Shown here in pieces: positions 15,592 through 23,680 of a stretch of DNA of 40,361 bases. Numbering within the stretch: position 1 is the first letter of the stretch; the number at the start of each line of letters is the position of its first letter. Location: positions 1 to 40,361 of the forward strand of contig JAFVCQ010000239.1 in assembly GCA_017479085.1 (NCBI GenBank). The letters are read 5' to 3'. A program made the position numbers and the translations under genes. The notes beneath the pieces are model-generated. The model saw only the letters and a program-made list of their open reading frames with translations. It did no database searches and was not told the DNA's origin. This stretch comes from Lachnospiraceae bacterium (GTDB lineage: Bacteria > Bacillota > Clostridia > Lachnospirales > Lachnospiraceae).

Positions 15592-15952
15592 GATACAGTC
15601 AAAGAGCAGCGTGCCGATTTACGAGCAGATCAAGGGGCAGATCAAGGAACAGATCCTGGCAAAGGAATTAACGGAGGGGGACCCGCTTCCTTCGATCCGC
15701 AGCCTTGCCAGAGATCTGGCGATCAGTGTGATCACCACAAAAAGAGCTTATGAGGAACTGGAAAAGGAAGGACTCATTTATTCTGTGGCGGGAAAAGGAT
15801 TTTATGTGGATTCTCCGGATACTAATTATCTGGCCGAGAAGAGGGTACAGGGTCTGGAGGAACAGTTAGAGACGGTCTTGCAGCATTGTAAAGAGGCAGG
15901 GCTTGACCGGGAAGAGGTAAAGGACATGGTGGATATTTTATGGGAGGAATAG
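15581..15952 (+). CDS. GntR-family transcriptional regulator, YtrA subfamily
   Basis: A 123-residue protein. The winged helix-turn-helix of GntR (PIYEQIKGQIKEQIL, then LPSIRSLARDLAISVITTKRAYEELE and IYSVAGKGFYV) fills residues 8-75. The short C-terminal helical tail of about 45 residues, without an effector-binding domain, is the YtrA type. These usually repress an adjacent ABC transporter operon. Here it is the third gene, overlapping the permease end and followed 2 bases later by the second ATPase. The triple ACTGTATAT site at the operon promoter is a likely target. Confidence 0.93.
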   Translation: MNIKIQSKSSVPIYEQIKGQIKEQILAKELTEGDPLPSIRSLARDLAISVITTKRAYEELEKEGLIYSVAGKGFYVDSPDTNYLAEKRVQGLEEQLETVLQHCKEAGLDREEVKDMVDILWEE

Positions 15953-15954
15953 CG

Positions 15955-16674
15955 ATGTTAGAGGTAAAGGAGCTGCATTATGAACGGAAAGGCAAAGAGG
16001 AGACATTCCGGTTACAGGATATTCATTTTGAGTTGGAACAGGGATACATCATGGGGCTTCTGGGGTTAAATGGTGCCGGCAAATCCACACTGTTGGATCT
16101 GGTCATGGGGCTTTTGACACCGGACAGTGGGAGTGTCACGTTTGATGGAAAGGAGGTGTCAGCGCATACCAGACGGACGTTGCAGAAGATAGCGTGTGTC
16201 TCGGATCAGAACGAATTTCTGCGATACCGCACATTGGAGGAAAATGCAGATCTATTCGGGATTCTCTATGACGAGTATGACCGGAATCGTTGGGAGGATT
16301 ATATGGATGACTTTGGACTGACGGCGGAGCAGAGAAGGCTTTGTTATGATGACCTGTCTGCCGGGGAAAAGAGGAAATTTCAACTGGCATTTGCTCTTTC
16401 CTATCAGCCGGAGCTTCTGCTGCTGGATGAGCCGACTGCCAATCTGGATCCGCATTCCAGGGTGGAGTGGATGAACATGTTGCAGAGACAGGTGGCGGAG
16501 GAAGAGATCAGCGTGATCATGGTGACGCATCTGACCTGCGATCTGGATCAGATCGCAGACTATATTCTGGTATTGGATAAGGGAAGGCAGCTCGCCTATA
16601 TGGATCGGGAGGAAATGGTTGACCGGTATGGGGAGATTGAATTGTCCAGACTGCTGCTGGAGCTGGCAAAATAG
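15955..16674 (+). CDS. ABC transporter ATP-binding protein (second of operon)
   Basis: A 239-residue ATPase, the standard length. Walker A GLNGAGKST is near residue 38, the Q-loop CVSDQNEFLRYRT is intact, the signature is LSAGEKRKFQLAFALS, Walker B is LLLLDEPTANLDP and the switch histidine lies in VTHL. The start at 15955 follows GGGAGGAAT; an upstream in-frame ATG at 15940 lies within the GntR gene. Similar to YtrB and to other ABC-2 type ATPases. It pairs most naturally with the membrane protein that follows it, while the first ATPase pairs with the first membrane protein. Confidence 0.93.
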   Translation: MLEVKELHYERKGKEETFRLQDIHFELEQGYIMGLLGLNGAGKSTLLDLVMGLLTPDSGSVTFDGKEVSAHTRRTLQKIACVSDQNEFLRYRTLEENADLFGILYDEYDRNRWEDYMDDFGLTAEQRRLCYDDLSAGEKRKFQLAFALSYQPELLLLDEPTANLDPHSRVEWMNMLQRQVAEEEISVIMVTHLTCDLDQIADYILVLDKGRQLAYMDREEMVDRYGEIELSRLLLELAK

Positions 16675-16712
16675 CAGACCAATCATACCGATTATACGAG
16701 GAGGAAGAAAGG

Positions 16713-17999
16713 GTGGAACAAGAAGAGCGTTTTGCGGAGCAGATATGGAAATGGAATCAGGGAGAACAGATTTACAGGGTGATCTGCCTGGCCTTTTATT
16801 TTATGAACCTGTTGTGGAATTGTCTGGTTACAGATTATAGCCGCATATTGGAAAAAATGGAAATCCGTATATGGATCATGTGGATGGTTCAAATAGGGCT
16901 TCTGGCTTTGTATATGATGTGGTTTTTGAACGGTTATACGAGGGTGCATGCGGAAGGGAGGACTGCTGAATATCTGATGGAATGTGTCTGCCGGATGCCC
17001 TTTTCGCCGGAGGCGTATTATGCGGTGATCCGGAAAAAGTGTCTGAGGGTTGGAGGCTGGCTGCTGGCAGCAGGCTTTTTGATTCGGCTGGGCGGGATGC
17101 TTATCCTGGTTGAGGTGGGAGAGGACAGAGTGGGTTTTCGGAGCGAGGGGCGATCGGTGCTGCCGGAAAGCACGGGTGGCTGGCTCTGTTCGATTCTGGT
17201 TCTGATCGTGGGAATCCTGTTGACAGGTCTGGTCATGGCAGGAACATTTTATATCCATAAAATGACCACGACAGCACGGTTCTTAGAACAAAGAGAGGGG
17301 AAATCCATTCGGAAAGGGAAAAGAAAGAAGAAAAAAGGTTCCGGGAAACACTTTTTTGACCGGAGGATGTGGATCGGGTTATTTTGCGTGGTTTTATGGG
17401 CGATCGTCTGCCTGTGCGTTCGCGGGGAGCGGCTTAAGGTGTCAGGAGTGACAGAGTGTTATTCGGCGGTATGGTCGGATACGGTGTTTGTACCTATCGT
17501 AAGCTGTGCTGCGATCGATATTGTGCAGCAGTTGAAAGACCGGTCTGAAGGTAAGGACTGGGACAGAAAAAAGATTATCGGATTGTTCATGGTGGTTTTG
17601 ATGGCCACTCTTTTATATCAGACCGTTTATGACCGGTATTATGACGACCGGATTGAGGCAGTCCGTCCTTTTTGGACGAGAGAGTATCGGTGGGAGGATG
17701 TGCGATCCTACACCGTGAAGAAAGGATTTCTGCGCGCCAACATCCAGATTGAGCTGCACATGCAGGATGACAGAACGTTAAAGGTGATTTGGGCGGATGC
17801 GGTTTCGTCGGAGCAGCACGACCGGGATTATAGCAGCGATTACTCCTATGTGGCCGCCCTTGCAGAGCGGCTGGACGACATGGGAGTACAGGGGACGATG
17901 GAGGATGTGGAGAAATTAGAGAAACTTGCCGGGGAGGCGCTTCAGTGGGATGAGAATGCGGTAAGGGCAGTGCGGGAGATTGAAGAGACCGTGCATTAG
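16713..17999 (+). CDS. ABC transporter membrane protein with soluble C-terminal domain
   Basis: A 428-residue protein starting at GTG behind GAGGAGGAAG. Six hydrophobic segments are visible: ICLAFYFMNLLWNCLV, WIMWMVQIGLLALYMMWFL, WLLAAGFLIRLGGMLIL, CSILVLIVGILLTGLVM, WIGLFCVVLWAIVCLCV and IIGLFMVVLMATLLYQ. A lysine/arginine cluster (KGKRKKKKGSGKHF) lies in the loop after the fourth. The last 125 residues are hydrophilic and begin YDRYYDDRIEAVRPFW, placing a soluble domain outside or inside depending on topology. No family name is certain. As the last gene of the operon it is probably the permease for the second ATPase. Confidence 0.7.
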   Translation: MEQEERFAEQIWKWNQGEQIYRVICLAFYFMNLLWNCLVTDYSRILEKMEIRIWIMWMVQIGLLALYMMWFLNGYTRVHAEGRTAEYLMECVCRMPFSPEAYYAVIRKKCLRVGGWLLAAGFLIRLGGMLILVEVGEDRVGFRSEGRSVLPESTGGWLCSILVLIVGILLTGLVMAGTFYIHKMTTTARFLEQREGKSIRKGKRKKKKGSGKHFFDRRMWIGLFCVVLWAIVCLCVRGERLKVSGVTECYSAVWSDTVFVPIVSCAAIDIVQQLKDRSEGKDWDRKKIIGLFMVVLMATLLYQTVYDRYYDDRIEAVRPFWTREYRWEDVRSYTVKKGFLRANIQIELHMQDDRTLKVIWADAVSSEQHDRDYSSDYSYVAALAERLDDMGVQGTMEDVEKLEKLAGEALQWDENAVRAVREIEETVH

Positions 18000-18066
18000 G
18001 AACCTGGCTCGGATTGATATTTCAGTGTCTTTGTGGTAAAGTACAAGTGTGTAGGGCGCTTCTGCG

Positions 18067-18094
18067 TTGAATCTGGAATATATTTTGGTATCAT
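18067..18094 (+). promoter_or_regulatory. Possible promoter for the second AAA/PD-(D/E)XK gene
   Basis: TTGAAT (18067-18072), a 16-base spacer and TATCAT (18089-18094), 20 bases before the start codon at 18114. This would leave a very short leader containing GGGAGG. It is a moderate match only. Confidence 0.35.
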
Positions 18095-18113
18095 TTGGAA
18101 GGGAGGTTCTTGT

Positions 18114-19793
18114 ATGGCGTTTAAGGTTGGTGTAGGCAAATCGAATTTTGCAGCTATACGTGAATCGAATGATTATTATGTGGATAAGACGGATATTATG
18201 TATGAGCTGATAGAAGAAACGGACAATGAAGTCACTTTGTTCACCAGACCACGCAGATTTGGGAAAACACTGATGCTGAGCATGATGACGAATTTTTTCA
18301 GCATAAGGAAGGACAGTAGAGATCTGTTTGAGGGGCTTAAGATCACAGAGCATAGAGAGTTCTGTGAGAAATGGATGAATCAGATTCCGGTTCTGTTCGT
18401 CTCATTTAAGGATATTGAGGGGGAGACCTTCGAGGGTGCATACAAAATGCTTAAGACGAGAATTGCAGATATATGCAAAGAGTTTGATGATCTGTCAGAG
18501 AACGGCGGGGTTCATCCTGCTGATTTTGAGATTTTCAGAAAGCTTATGTATAAAACAGGAGACGAAGATGATGTAAAAAATTCCCTAAAGACCATCATGC
18601 GGATGCTGCATGCTGTCTATGGCAGGAAAGTCATACTCCTGATAGATGAATACGATGTTCCTCTTGCGAAGGCAAGCGAGAAAGACAGCAGGAATCATGA
18701 TGGAGAAAATACATTTTATACGGCCATGCTGGATGTGATCAGAGGAATCATGAGTACGGCATTAAAGGATAACGAGTTTCTTGAATTTGCGGTGATTACA
18801 GGATGCCTTCGTATTGCAAAGGAGAGTATTTTCACGGGAACCAATAACTTTGCCTCATATTCGGTATTGGATGAAGATTTTTCCGAATATTTTGGCTTTT
18901 CTGAGGAAGAAGTGGAAAAAATGCTGTCCGTGGCCGAGAGGGAGGATAAAGCAGAGATCATAAAAGAGTGGTATGACGGGTATGTATTTGGCAACAGTTA
19001 TGTCTATTGTCCGTGGGATGTGATTAACTATATGTCGGCCCTGAAAAAGAGGGAAAATGCAAAACCAAAGAACTACTGGAAAAATACAAGCCACAACGGA
19101 ATCCTTTTAACCTTTGTCGAGCGGACGGATTTTGATGTGGCGGGCAAATTTGAGATCTTGATGAACGGCGGCAGCATCGTCCAGGCGATTTCCGACGAAC
19201 TGACCTATGATACCCTTCACGCTTCGGAGGGCAATCTGTGGAGCGTCATTCTGATGACAGGCTATCTGACAAAGGCAAATGCGGAAGAAGAGGAAGAAAT
19301 GGTAAGCCTGAAGATTCCCAACAGGGAGATTGCCACGATTTTCGAGGATACGGTTGCGAAATGGTTTCGGGACACATTAGACGACAGCGCACAGAAATCC
19401 ATGATGGAAACATTGTGGAGCGGTGATGAGGATGCAGCCTCCAAAGCGATATCCGACCTTTTGTGGAAAACGATCAGCTACCATGATTACCACGAGGACT
19501 ATTATCATGCATTCCTTACAGGGCTTTTTGTCGGGCGTGGATATGAGGTGTATTCCAATAAGGAAAAGGGACTTGGCAGACCGGATATTCAGTTGTTGGA
19601 CAGAAACAATCGCCGGGCTATCATTATAGAGGCGAAGAAGTCAAAGAGGGAATCGGATCTGGATAAAGACTGTAAGGAGGCGATTGACCAGATCATCAGA
19701 GAAAAATATGCGGAAGGTCTTTATGGCTATACACAGATCCTCTGCTATGGCATAGCCTTTTATCAGAAACAGGCAAAGGTGAAGATTTTATGA
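18114..19793 (+). CDS. AAA-ATPase-like / PD-(D/E)XK nuclease-like protein, copy 2, intact
   Basis: The only unbroken member of this family in the window, 559 residues. The start (MAFKVGVGKSNFAAIRE) follows GGGAGG. The N-terminal part holds YYVDKTDIMYELIEE, Walker A RPRRFGKTLMLSMM (45-58) and Walker B VILLIDEYDVPLAKA. The middle has the conserved KEWYDGYVFGN and YCPWDVINYMS segments. The C-terminus contains the nuclease core GRPDIQLL...IIIEAKKS (D near 490, ExK near 505), then a QI-rich helix. All predicted active-site residues remain. These proteins (pfam AAA-ATPase_like plus PDDEXK_9) are abundant in gut anaerobes; roles in defence or as selfish genes are proposals only. The stop overlaps the next gene's ATG. 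Confidence 0.92.
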   Translation: MAFKVGVGKSNFAAIRESNDYYVDKTDIMYELIEETDNEVTLFTRPRRFGKTLMLSMMTNFFSIRKDSRDLFEGLKITEHREFCEKWMNQIPVLFVSFKDIEGETFEGAYKMLKTRIADICKEFDDLSENGGVHPADFEIFRKLMYKTGDEDDVKNSLKTIMRMLHAVYGRKVILLIDEYDVPLAKASEKDSRNHDGENTFYTAMLDVIRGIMSTALKDNEFLEFAVITGCLRIAKESIFTGTNNFASYSVLDEDFSEYFGFSEEEVEKMLSVAEREDKAEIIKEWYDGYVFGNSYVYCPWDVINYMSALKKRENAKPKNYWKNTSHNGILLTFVERTDFDVAGKFEILMNGGSIVQAISDELTYDTLHASEGNLWSVILMTGYLTKANAEEEEEMVSLKIPNREIATIFEDTVAKWFRDTLDDSAQKSMMETLWSGDEDAASKAISDLLWKTISYHDYHEDYYHAFLTGLFVGRGYEVYSNKEKGLGRPDIQLLDRNNRRAIIIEAKKSKRESDLDKDCKEAIDQIIREKYAEGLYGYTQILCYGIAFYQKQAKVKIL

Positions 19794-20437
19794 AAGATGC
19801 ATATTCTCAGCGAAAAGGGTTACAGCGCATGTTTCTTCTGGCACTGGTTCTCTTTATCGTGTTGTTTTTCTATGCACATCAAGGCAGACGCAGGGCAGTT
19901 CCCAATATTCCGGATCCGGTTCAGACGGAAGCATCTGGGCAGGAACAGATCGAATTGGACGGGTATCAGATTACGATCCAATATCTGTATCAGTATGACA
20001 TTTGCGGCCTTGTTGTCAGCACACATAATTATCCGGGTTCCGGTATCGGGGACAAACTTGCACCGAGGGACATCGCCCTTGCGTGGGGGAGCGTTGCCGC
20101 ATACAACGACAGCATTGATTTTCACTGGAGACAGTCCGGAAGGTGGTATAGTTGGCAGGCAGCTTCCTATGCGGTTCTGGAACCGGTTGGAGGTGTCGAG
20201 GGGGTAACGCTTCAGTCGTCAAACAATCATGTGATCCCAGCTGACAAAACGGTAAAAAAAGCGGTAAAGCAAATACGAACCGGCGATTATATCCGGCTGA
20301 CCGGATATCTGGTTCGTATTGATGGCACCCGGTCAGATGGTTCCACCTTCTTATGGCAGTCCAGTACCGTCAGAAGCGATACCGGAGCCGGTTCCTGTGA
20401 GGTTGTGTATGTTACCGGTGTAGAGTGGTTGGATTGA
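19790..20437 (+). CDS. Membrane-anchored exported protein of unknown function
   Basis: A 215-residue protein starting in the ATGA overlap with the nuclease gene. A single N-terminal helix (MFLLALVLFIVLFFYA) follows a basic stretch, so it is an anchored or secreted protein. The outer domain has strongly patterned motifs: YDICGLVVSTHNY, LAPRDIALAWG, FHWRQSGRWYSW, SNNHVIPADK, GDYIRLTGYLV and SDTGAGSCEVVYV. The pattern suggests a conserved uncharacterised family with two cysteines that could pair (YDICG and GSCEV). I cannot name the family. The overlap implies co-translation with the nuclease, although no functional link is obvious; inserted next to each other by chance is possible. Confidence 0.7.
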   Translation: MKDAYSQRKGLQRMFLLALVLFIVLFFYAHQGRRRAVPNIPDPVQTEASGQEQIELDGYQITIQYLYQYDICGLVVSTHNYPGSGIGDKLAPRDIALAWGSVAAYNDSIDFHWRQSGRWYSWQAASYAVLEPVGGVEGVTLQSSNNHVIPADKTVKKAVKQIRTGDYIRLTGYLVRIDGTRSDGSTFLWQSSTVRSDTGAGSCEVVYVTGVEWLD

Positions 20438-20477
20438 TCAATAAGAATCAATAATGTGAACATGGAAAGGAGATCGT

Positions 20478-20759
20478 ATGAAGAAATTTAATACTGCCGG
20501 TTTATGTGTGCCAAACAAGCCAGAGGAGCAGTATGAGGAAGAAGATGCAATTTTAGTATGAAGTGATAGAATTACAGATCTTTGTGAAAAATATTCTGTT
20601 ATCCTTATGGTAGATGAGATGGATAAATGTTCGGATAATCAGGTGTTCTTAAGCTTTTTGGGAATGCTCCGAAATAAATATTTATCCAGAAATACTGGCG
20701 AGGATTTTACGTTCAAGAGTGTGATTTTGGCAGGTGTGTATGATGTAATATTATATTAG
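20478..20759 (+). pseudogene. Relic of an AAA-type ATPase (AAA-like domain family)
   Basis: AAAGGAGATC and an ATG at 20478 open the frame MKKFNTAGLCVPNK, a typical start of the AAA-like ATPase family, but after 27 codons a TGA stops it (20559). The same frame then continues with EKYSVILMVDEMDKCSDNQ and FKSVILAGVYDV, the Walker B and following sensor-like region of the same family, before ending at 20759. The Walker A segment and the C-terminal half are missing. It is therefore an internally deleted and truncated remnant, lying next to the intact AAA/nuclease gene. Confidence 0.75.
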
Positions 20760-20778
20760 CGTATAGGAGGATGATAAT

Positions 20779-21558
20779 ATGTATTCAATTGTGGTGATAT
20801 TGGCAGCGTTGGTTACGATTGCCGTGATTGCGCTGACTGTTTTGTTGGGTGTATGGACGTATCGGGATGCGAAGAGCAAGGGCATGAACGGGGTTTTATG
20901 GACTGCAGTTGTTTTATTGGTTCCGAGTTTTATCGGATTGATCATTTACCTGATTGTCCGTAATGAGAATCATAAGGTCACTTGCTCGCACTGCAATGCA
21001 GATGTGAGCGGAAAGAGCAGATACTGCTCGAACTGTGGGCAGCCGCTGGTTCCGGTGGTGGATCTCTCTCCGGAAAAGGAGAGTGCCAGAAGTTCCCAGA
21101 AAAAGATACTGATTGGAATCTTTTCCACACTGGGAGGCATTGTCGTTATGTCCATCTTTATGGTGGCATTTCTGATCATAGGCGGGATTCATACAGCGGG
21201 GAATGTGCTGAATGGGTTGACACGGGGAGATACATGGAATATGGTGAACGGACTGATACAGCAGGAAACATGGGATGCGTTGGAGGATACGCTCGGTGAT
21301 CTGGATGCTCTGCTGGATGAGGGTGAGGTTCAGGTGTCGATCGAGGATGACAAGCTCCAGATTCAGGGGAAGGATGGAAAAGACCTGCTCTCGGTTGACG
21401 AGGATGGGGATTCGGTCTATATCAATCTGGATTTGAAAGAGCTGCGTGATCTGCTGGACAAATATGGAATCCCATATGATGACAATCTGAGTGAGGAGGA
21501 AATGGAACAGATGCTCCGGGAAAAGCTTCAGGAGGCATGGAAGGGAAATAAAGAATAA
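20779..21558 (+). CDS. Zinc-ribbon membrane protein
   Basis: A 259-residue protein behind a strong AGGAGG. Two N-terminal helices (about 3-25 and 38-60, the second in GVLWTAVVLLVPSFIGLIIYLIVR) resemble the PLDc_N/Nuf-type membrane hairpin. A four-cysteine zinc ribbon follows (C69, C72, C83, C86; CSHCNADV and RYCSNCGQPL), then a third helix (about 109-135). The C-terminal 120 residues are acidic (DALLDEGEVQVSIEDDK, LSEEEMEQMLREKL). The role is unknown; a sensing or scaffold protein at the membrane is plausible. It is separated by 15 bases from the lipoprotein gene that follows, so the two are probably one operon. Confidence 0.75.
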   Translation: MYSIVVILAALVTIAVIALTVLLGVWTYRDAKSKGMNGVLWTAVVLLVPSFIGLIIYLIVRNENHKVTCSHCNADVSGKSRYCSNCGQPLVPVVDLSPEKESARSSQKKILIGIFSTLGGIVVMSIFMVAFLIIGGIHTAGNVLNGLTRGDTWNMVNGLIQQETWDALEDTLGDLDALLDEGEVQVSIEDDKLQIQGKDGKDLLSVDEDGDSVYINLDLKELRDLLDKYGIPYDDNLSEEEMEQMLREKLQEAWKGNKE

Positions 21559-21573
21559 CAGGGAGAAAAAACA

Positions 21574-23277
21574 ATGATCCATACATGTAACAGGAAAAAT
21601 CAGACGATGAGAAGGATGAAGGTCATGCTGCTGTCACTGTGTATGACGGCTTCGATGAGTGGCTGTGGCGGGAAGCCATCAGTGCCGGATTCGGATACGC
21701 AGACAGGAACGCAGGAAGGGAAGGATAGTGGGGCAGATGCAGTGGCCGGAGAAGAGGGGGGCAGTTCCGTCCCGGATGCAGAACAGGAGCCGGCAAAAGA
21801 GGCAGATCAGATTCCGGAGATCTGTCTGCGAAGCAATCATTACTATGAGAACAATGAGGATTATGTCTATCTTTATGAGGCACAGTATGATGAACTGATC
21901 CTGTCCGATGAGACGAAGTCCCTGTATCCGGAATTGGCCGCTGCCATCGACTCATATAACGAAGAAAAAAAGCAGGCGGTATTATCGGATCAGGAGCTTA
22001 TGGCAGAGTCGGCAAAGGAACATCTGGCTAATAGTCCGGATACCTTTTCCACATATGAGAATACCAATACATTGTTCCTTCGGAGAGCGGATTCGGAGGT
22101 GCTCAGTGTTTTGCAGTACAATTATTCCTTTGAAGGTGGAATACATGGCTATTATGGACATGGCGGCACAACGTTTGATGTCCGGACCGGTGAGAGGATT
22201 GAGCTGGATGATGTGGTGAAAGACAGGGCGGCGTTGGCAGATTATGTCACAGATCGTGTGAAGGAATGGTATCCGGAGCTGGAACCCGTGGCAGGTTCGA
22301 TGGAGGAGACGATTCAGGAATACTTCATCGGGCAGGGAGAATATGATGTGGCATGGGTGATGGAGCCCTATGGTGTCACGTTCTTCTTCTCTCCGTATCT
22401 GTTGGGCTCGTATGCCGATGGAGAACAGCAGGTGACAGTCCCTTTTTCCGGAAATCCGGAGCTTTTTACGGGAAGATTCCACGAGAGTACGGGAAGCTGG
22501 GGTTACCGGTTTGAGGAATATCAGCCGCAGCATATCGATCTGGATGGGGACGGAACGATGGATCAGGTAGAGGTTCGGGGCGTTGTGGATGAGAACAGCT
22601 ATGAGTATGGAGATACCTATTACAGAGGGGTGGAGATTCTGGTAAATGGCAACCGCTATGAGGGAGAGCTCTATGGATACAAGGTGCTGCCGACACTGGT
22701 TCGCAATTCGGAGGGCAGCTATTATGTGTATGTGGAGAGTCCGCAGGACAATGACTGGCAGGGGCTTTATCTCTTTGACATCAATGGAGAAAAGCCATTT
22801 AAGATCAGTGAAACAAATGGGGAATTTATCTGCGAGACACCGGAATCTTCCTATGAGGAGGGGTACTATTCGGACATGAAATCTCAGTTGTATAATCCGG
22901 AGCATTTTTATATTGGAACCAGAATGCAGGTGTTGAGTACCTACAATGGAACGCGTCCGTACAAGGTGGGAGCTGCCGGCATGACAGAGCCGCTGCTTCC
23001 GTGGTTTACATCGGTATCAGGCATTGTGCTGACTTCCAAGATGGAGCTGGAACTGGATGTGGTAGACGGGCAGACCGGAGAGGTGCTGGAAGCGGGTGTC
23101 CACATTCCTGCCGGCACTGAATTCACGATATGCCGCACGGATAACGAGAGCTATGTTGATTGCAGACTTTCCGATGACAGGCTGGTAAGAGTACCAGTGG
23201 AATCCGTGGAGTGGCCGCAGACGGTCAATGGAACGGAGATTGATGATGTGTTTGACGGTGTGATATTTGCCGGATAA
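21574..23277 (+). CDS. Lipoprotein with DUF3298/RsiV-like domain
   Basis: A 567-residue exported lipoprotein. The hydrophobic signal VMLLSLCMTASMSGC ends in a lipobox with modified C31 followed by GG. A low-complexity Gly/Asp/Glu linker follows. The domain at about residues 85-300 resembles the DUF4163/DUF3298 pair of RsiV-like proteins: YNYSFEGGIHGYYG and FDVRTGERIELDDVV are the signature strands. A C-terminal half with acidic DLDGDGTMDQVEVRG looks like a calcium-binding loop of integrin/dockerin type. RsiV proteins bind lysozyme, but this copy has no cytoplasmic sigma-binding part and no adjacent ECF sigma gene. It is best described as a surface lipoprotein of unknown ligand. Confidence 0.8.
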   Translation: MIHTCNRKNQTMRRMKVMLLSLCMTASMSGCGGKPSVPDSDTQTGTQEGKDSGADAVAGEEGGSSVPDAEQEPAKEADQIPEICLRSNHYYENNEDYVYLYEAQYDELILSDETKSLYPELAAAIDSYNEEKKQAVLSDQELMAESAKEHLANSPDTFSTYENTNTLFLRRADSEVLSVLQYNYSFEGGIHGYYGHGGTTFDVRTGERIELDDVVKDRAALADYVTDRVKEWYPELEPVAGSMEETIQEYFIGQGEYDVAWVMEPYGVTFFFSPYLLGSYADGEQQVTVPFSGNPELFTGRFHESTGSWGYRFEEYQPQHIDLDGDGTMDQVEVRGVVDENSYEYGDTYYRGVEILVNGNRYEGELYGYKVLPTLVRNSEGSYYVYVESPQDNDWQGLYLFDINGEKPFKISETNGEFICETPESSYEEGYYSDMKSQLYNPEHFYIGTRMQVLSTYNGTRPYKVGAAGMTEPLLPWFTSVSGIVLTSKMELELDVVDGQTGEVLEAGVHIPAGTEFTICRTDNESYVDCRLSDDRLVRVPVESVEWPQTVNGTEIDDVFDGVIFAG

Positions 23278-23284
23278 AAAAATA

Positions 23285-23313
23285 TTGTGAAAATACAAAA
23301 GAATGGATATAAT
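23285..23313 (+). promoter_or_regulatory. Promoter for the small membrane protein and methyltransferase genes
   Basis: TTGTGA (23285-23290), a 17-base spacer and a perfect TATAAT (23308-23313). It is located just after the lipoprotein stop codon and before the hairpin at 23338-23379. Confidence 0.6.
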
Positions 23314-23337
23314 GTATCTTAGTACACAAATTTTTGC

Positions 23338-23379
23338 CCTTTCGCAGCAGACAGGTGAATGTATATGTGCTGCGGAAGG
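23338..23379 (+). promoter_or_regulatory. Leader hairpin in the transcript of the small membrane protein gene
   Basis: CCTTTCGCAGCA pairs with TGCTGCGGAAGG with one mismatch across an 18-base loop. It lies downstream of the promoter at 23285 and upstream of the start codon at 23413, so it would form in the 5' leader. No U-tract follows directly (GCGCATTTGT), so a plain terminator is unlikely. Confidence 0.4.
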
Positions 23380-23412
23380 CGCATTTGTATTTGAGAAAGA
23401 AGCAATCGGCGT

Positions 23413-23643
23413 ATGATTTTATCCATTGACCTATTGATCGTAGTTATATTGCTCTGGGTTCCTCTGATGTTCCTGCTGTTGCCGGCACACTGGATTCAAA
23501 AGAGAGTGCATACAGGCAGAAGGCGGGAAACGATTCGGACGGTGATCCTTAGAGCGTTGACGATCAGTGTATTGATTACCTTTATGATCGGAAGTGGACT
23601 GATCGCTATGTATTTCGACCATTATTTTGGCTTGATCCGATAG
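23413..23643 (+). CDS. Small two-helix membrane protein
   Basis: A 76-residue protein with two membrane segments, SIDLLIVVILLWVPLMFLLL and ILRALTISVLITFMIGSG, and a basic loop (QKRVHTGRRRETIR) between them, so both termini should face outward if the positive-inside rule applies. The ribosome binding site is weak (GAAAGAAG). No family is recognised. It is followed 37 bases later by the methyltransferase gene. Confidence 0.5.
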   Translation: MILSIDLLIVVILLWVPLMFLLLPAHWIQKRVHTGRRRETIRTVILRALTISVLITFMIGSGLIAMYFDHYFGLIR

Positions 23644-23680
23644 GAAGCAGCTTCACGACAGATGACGGAGATTGACATAC

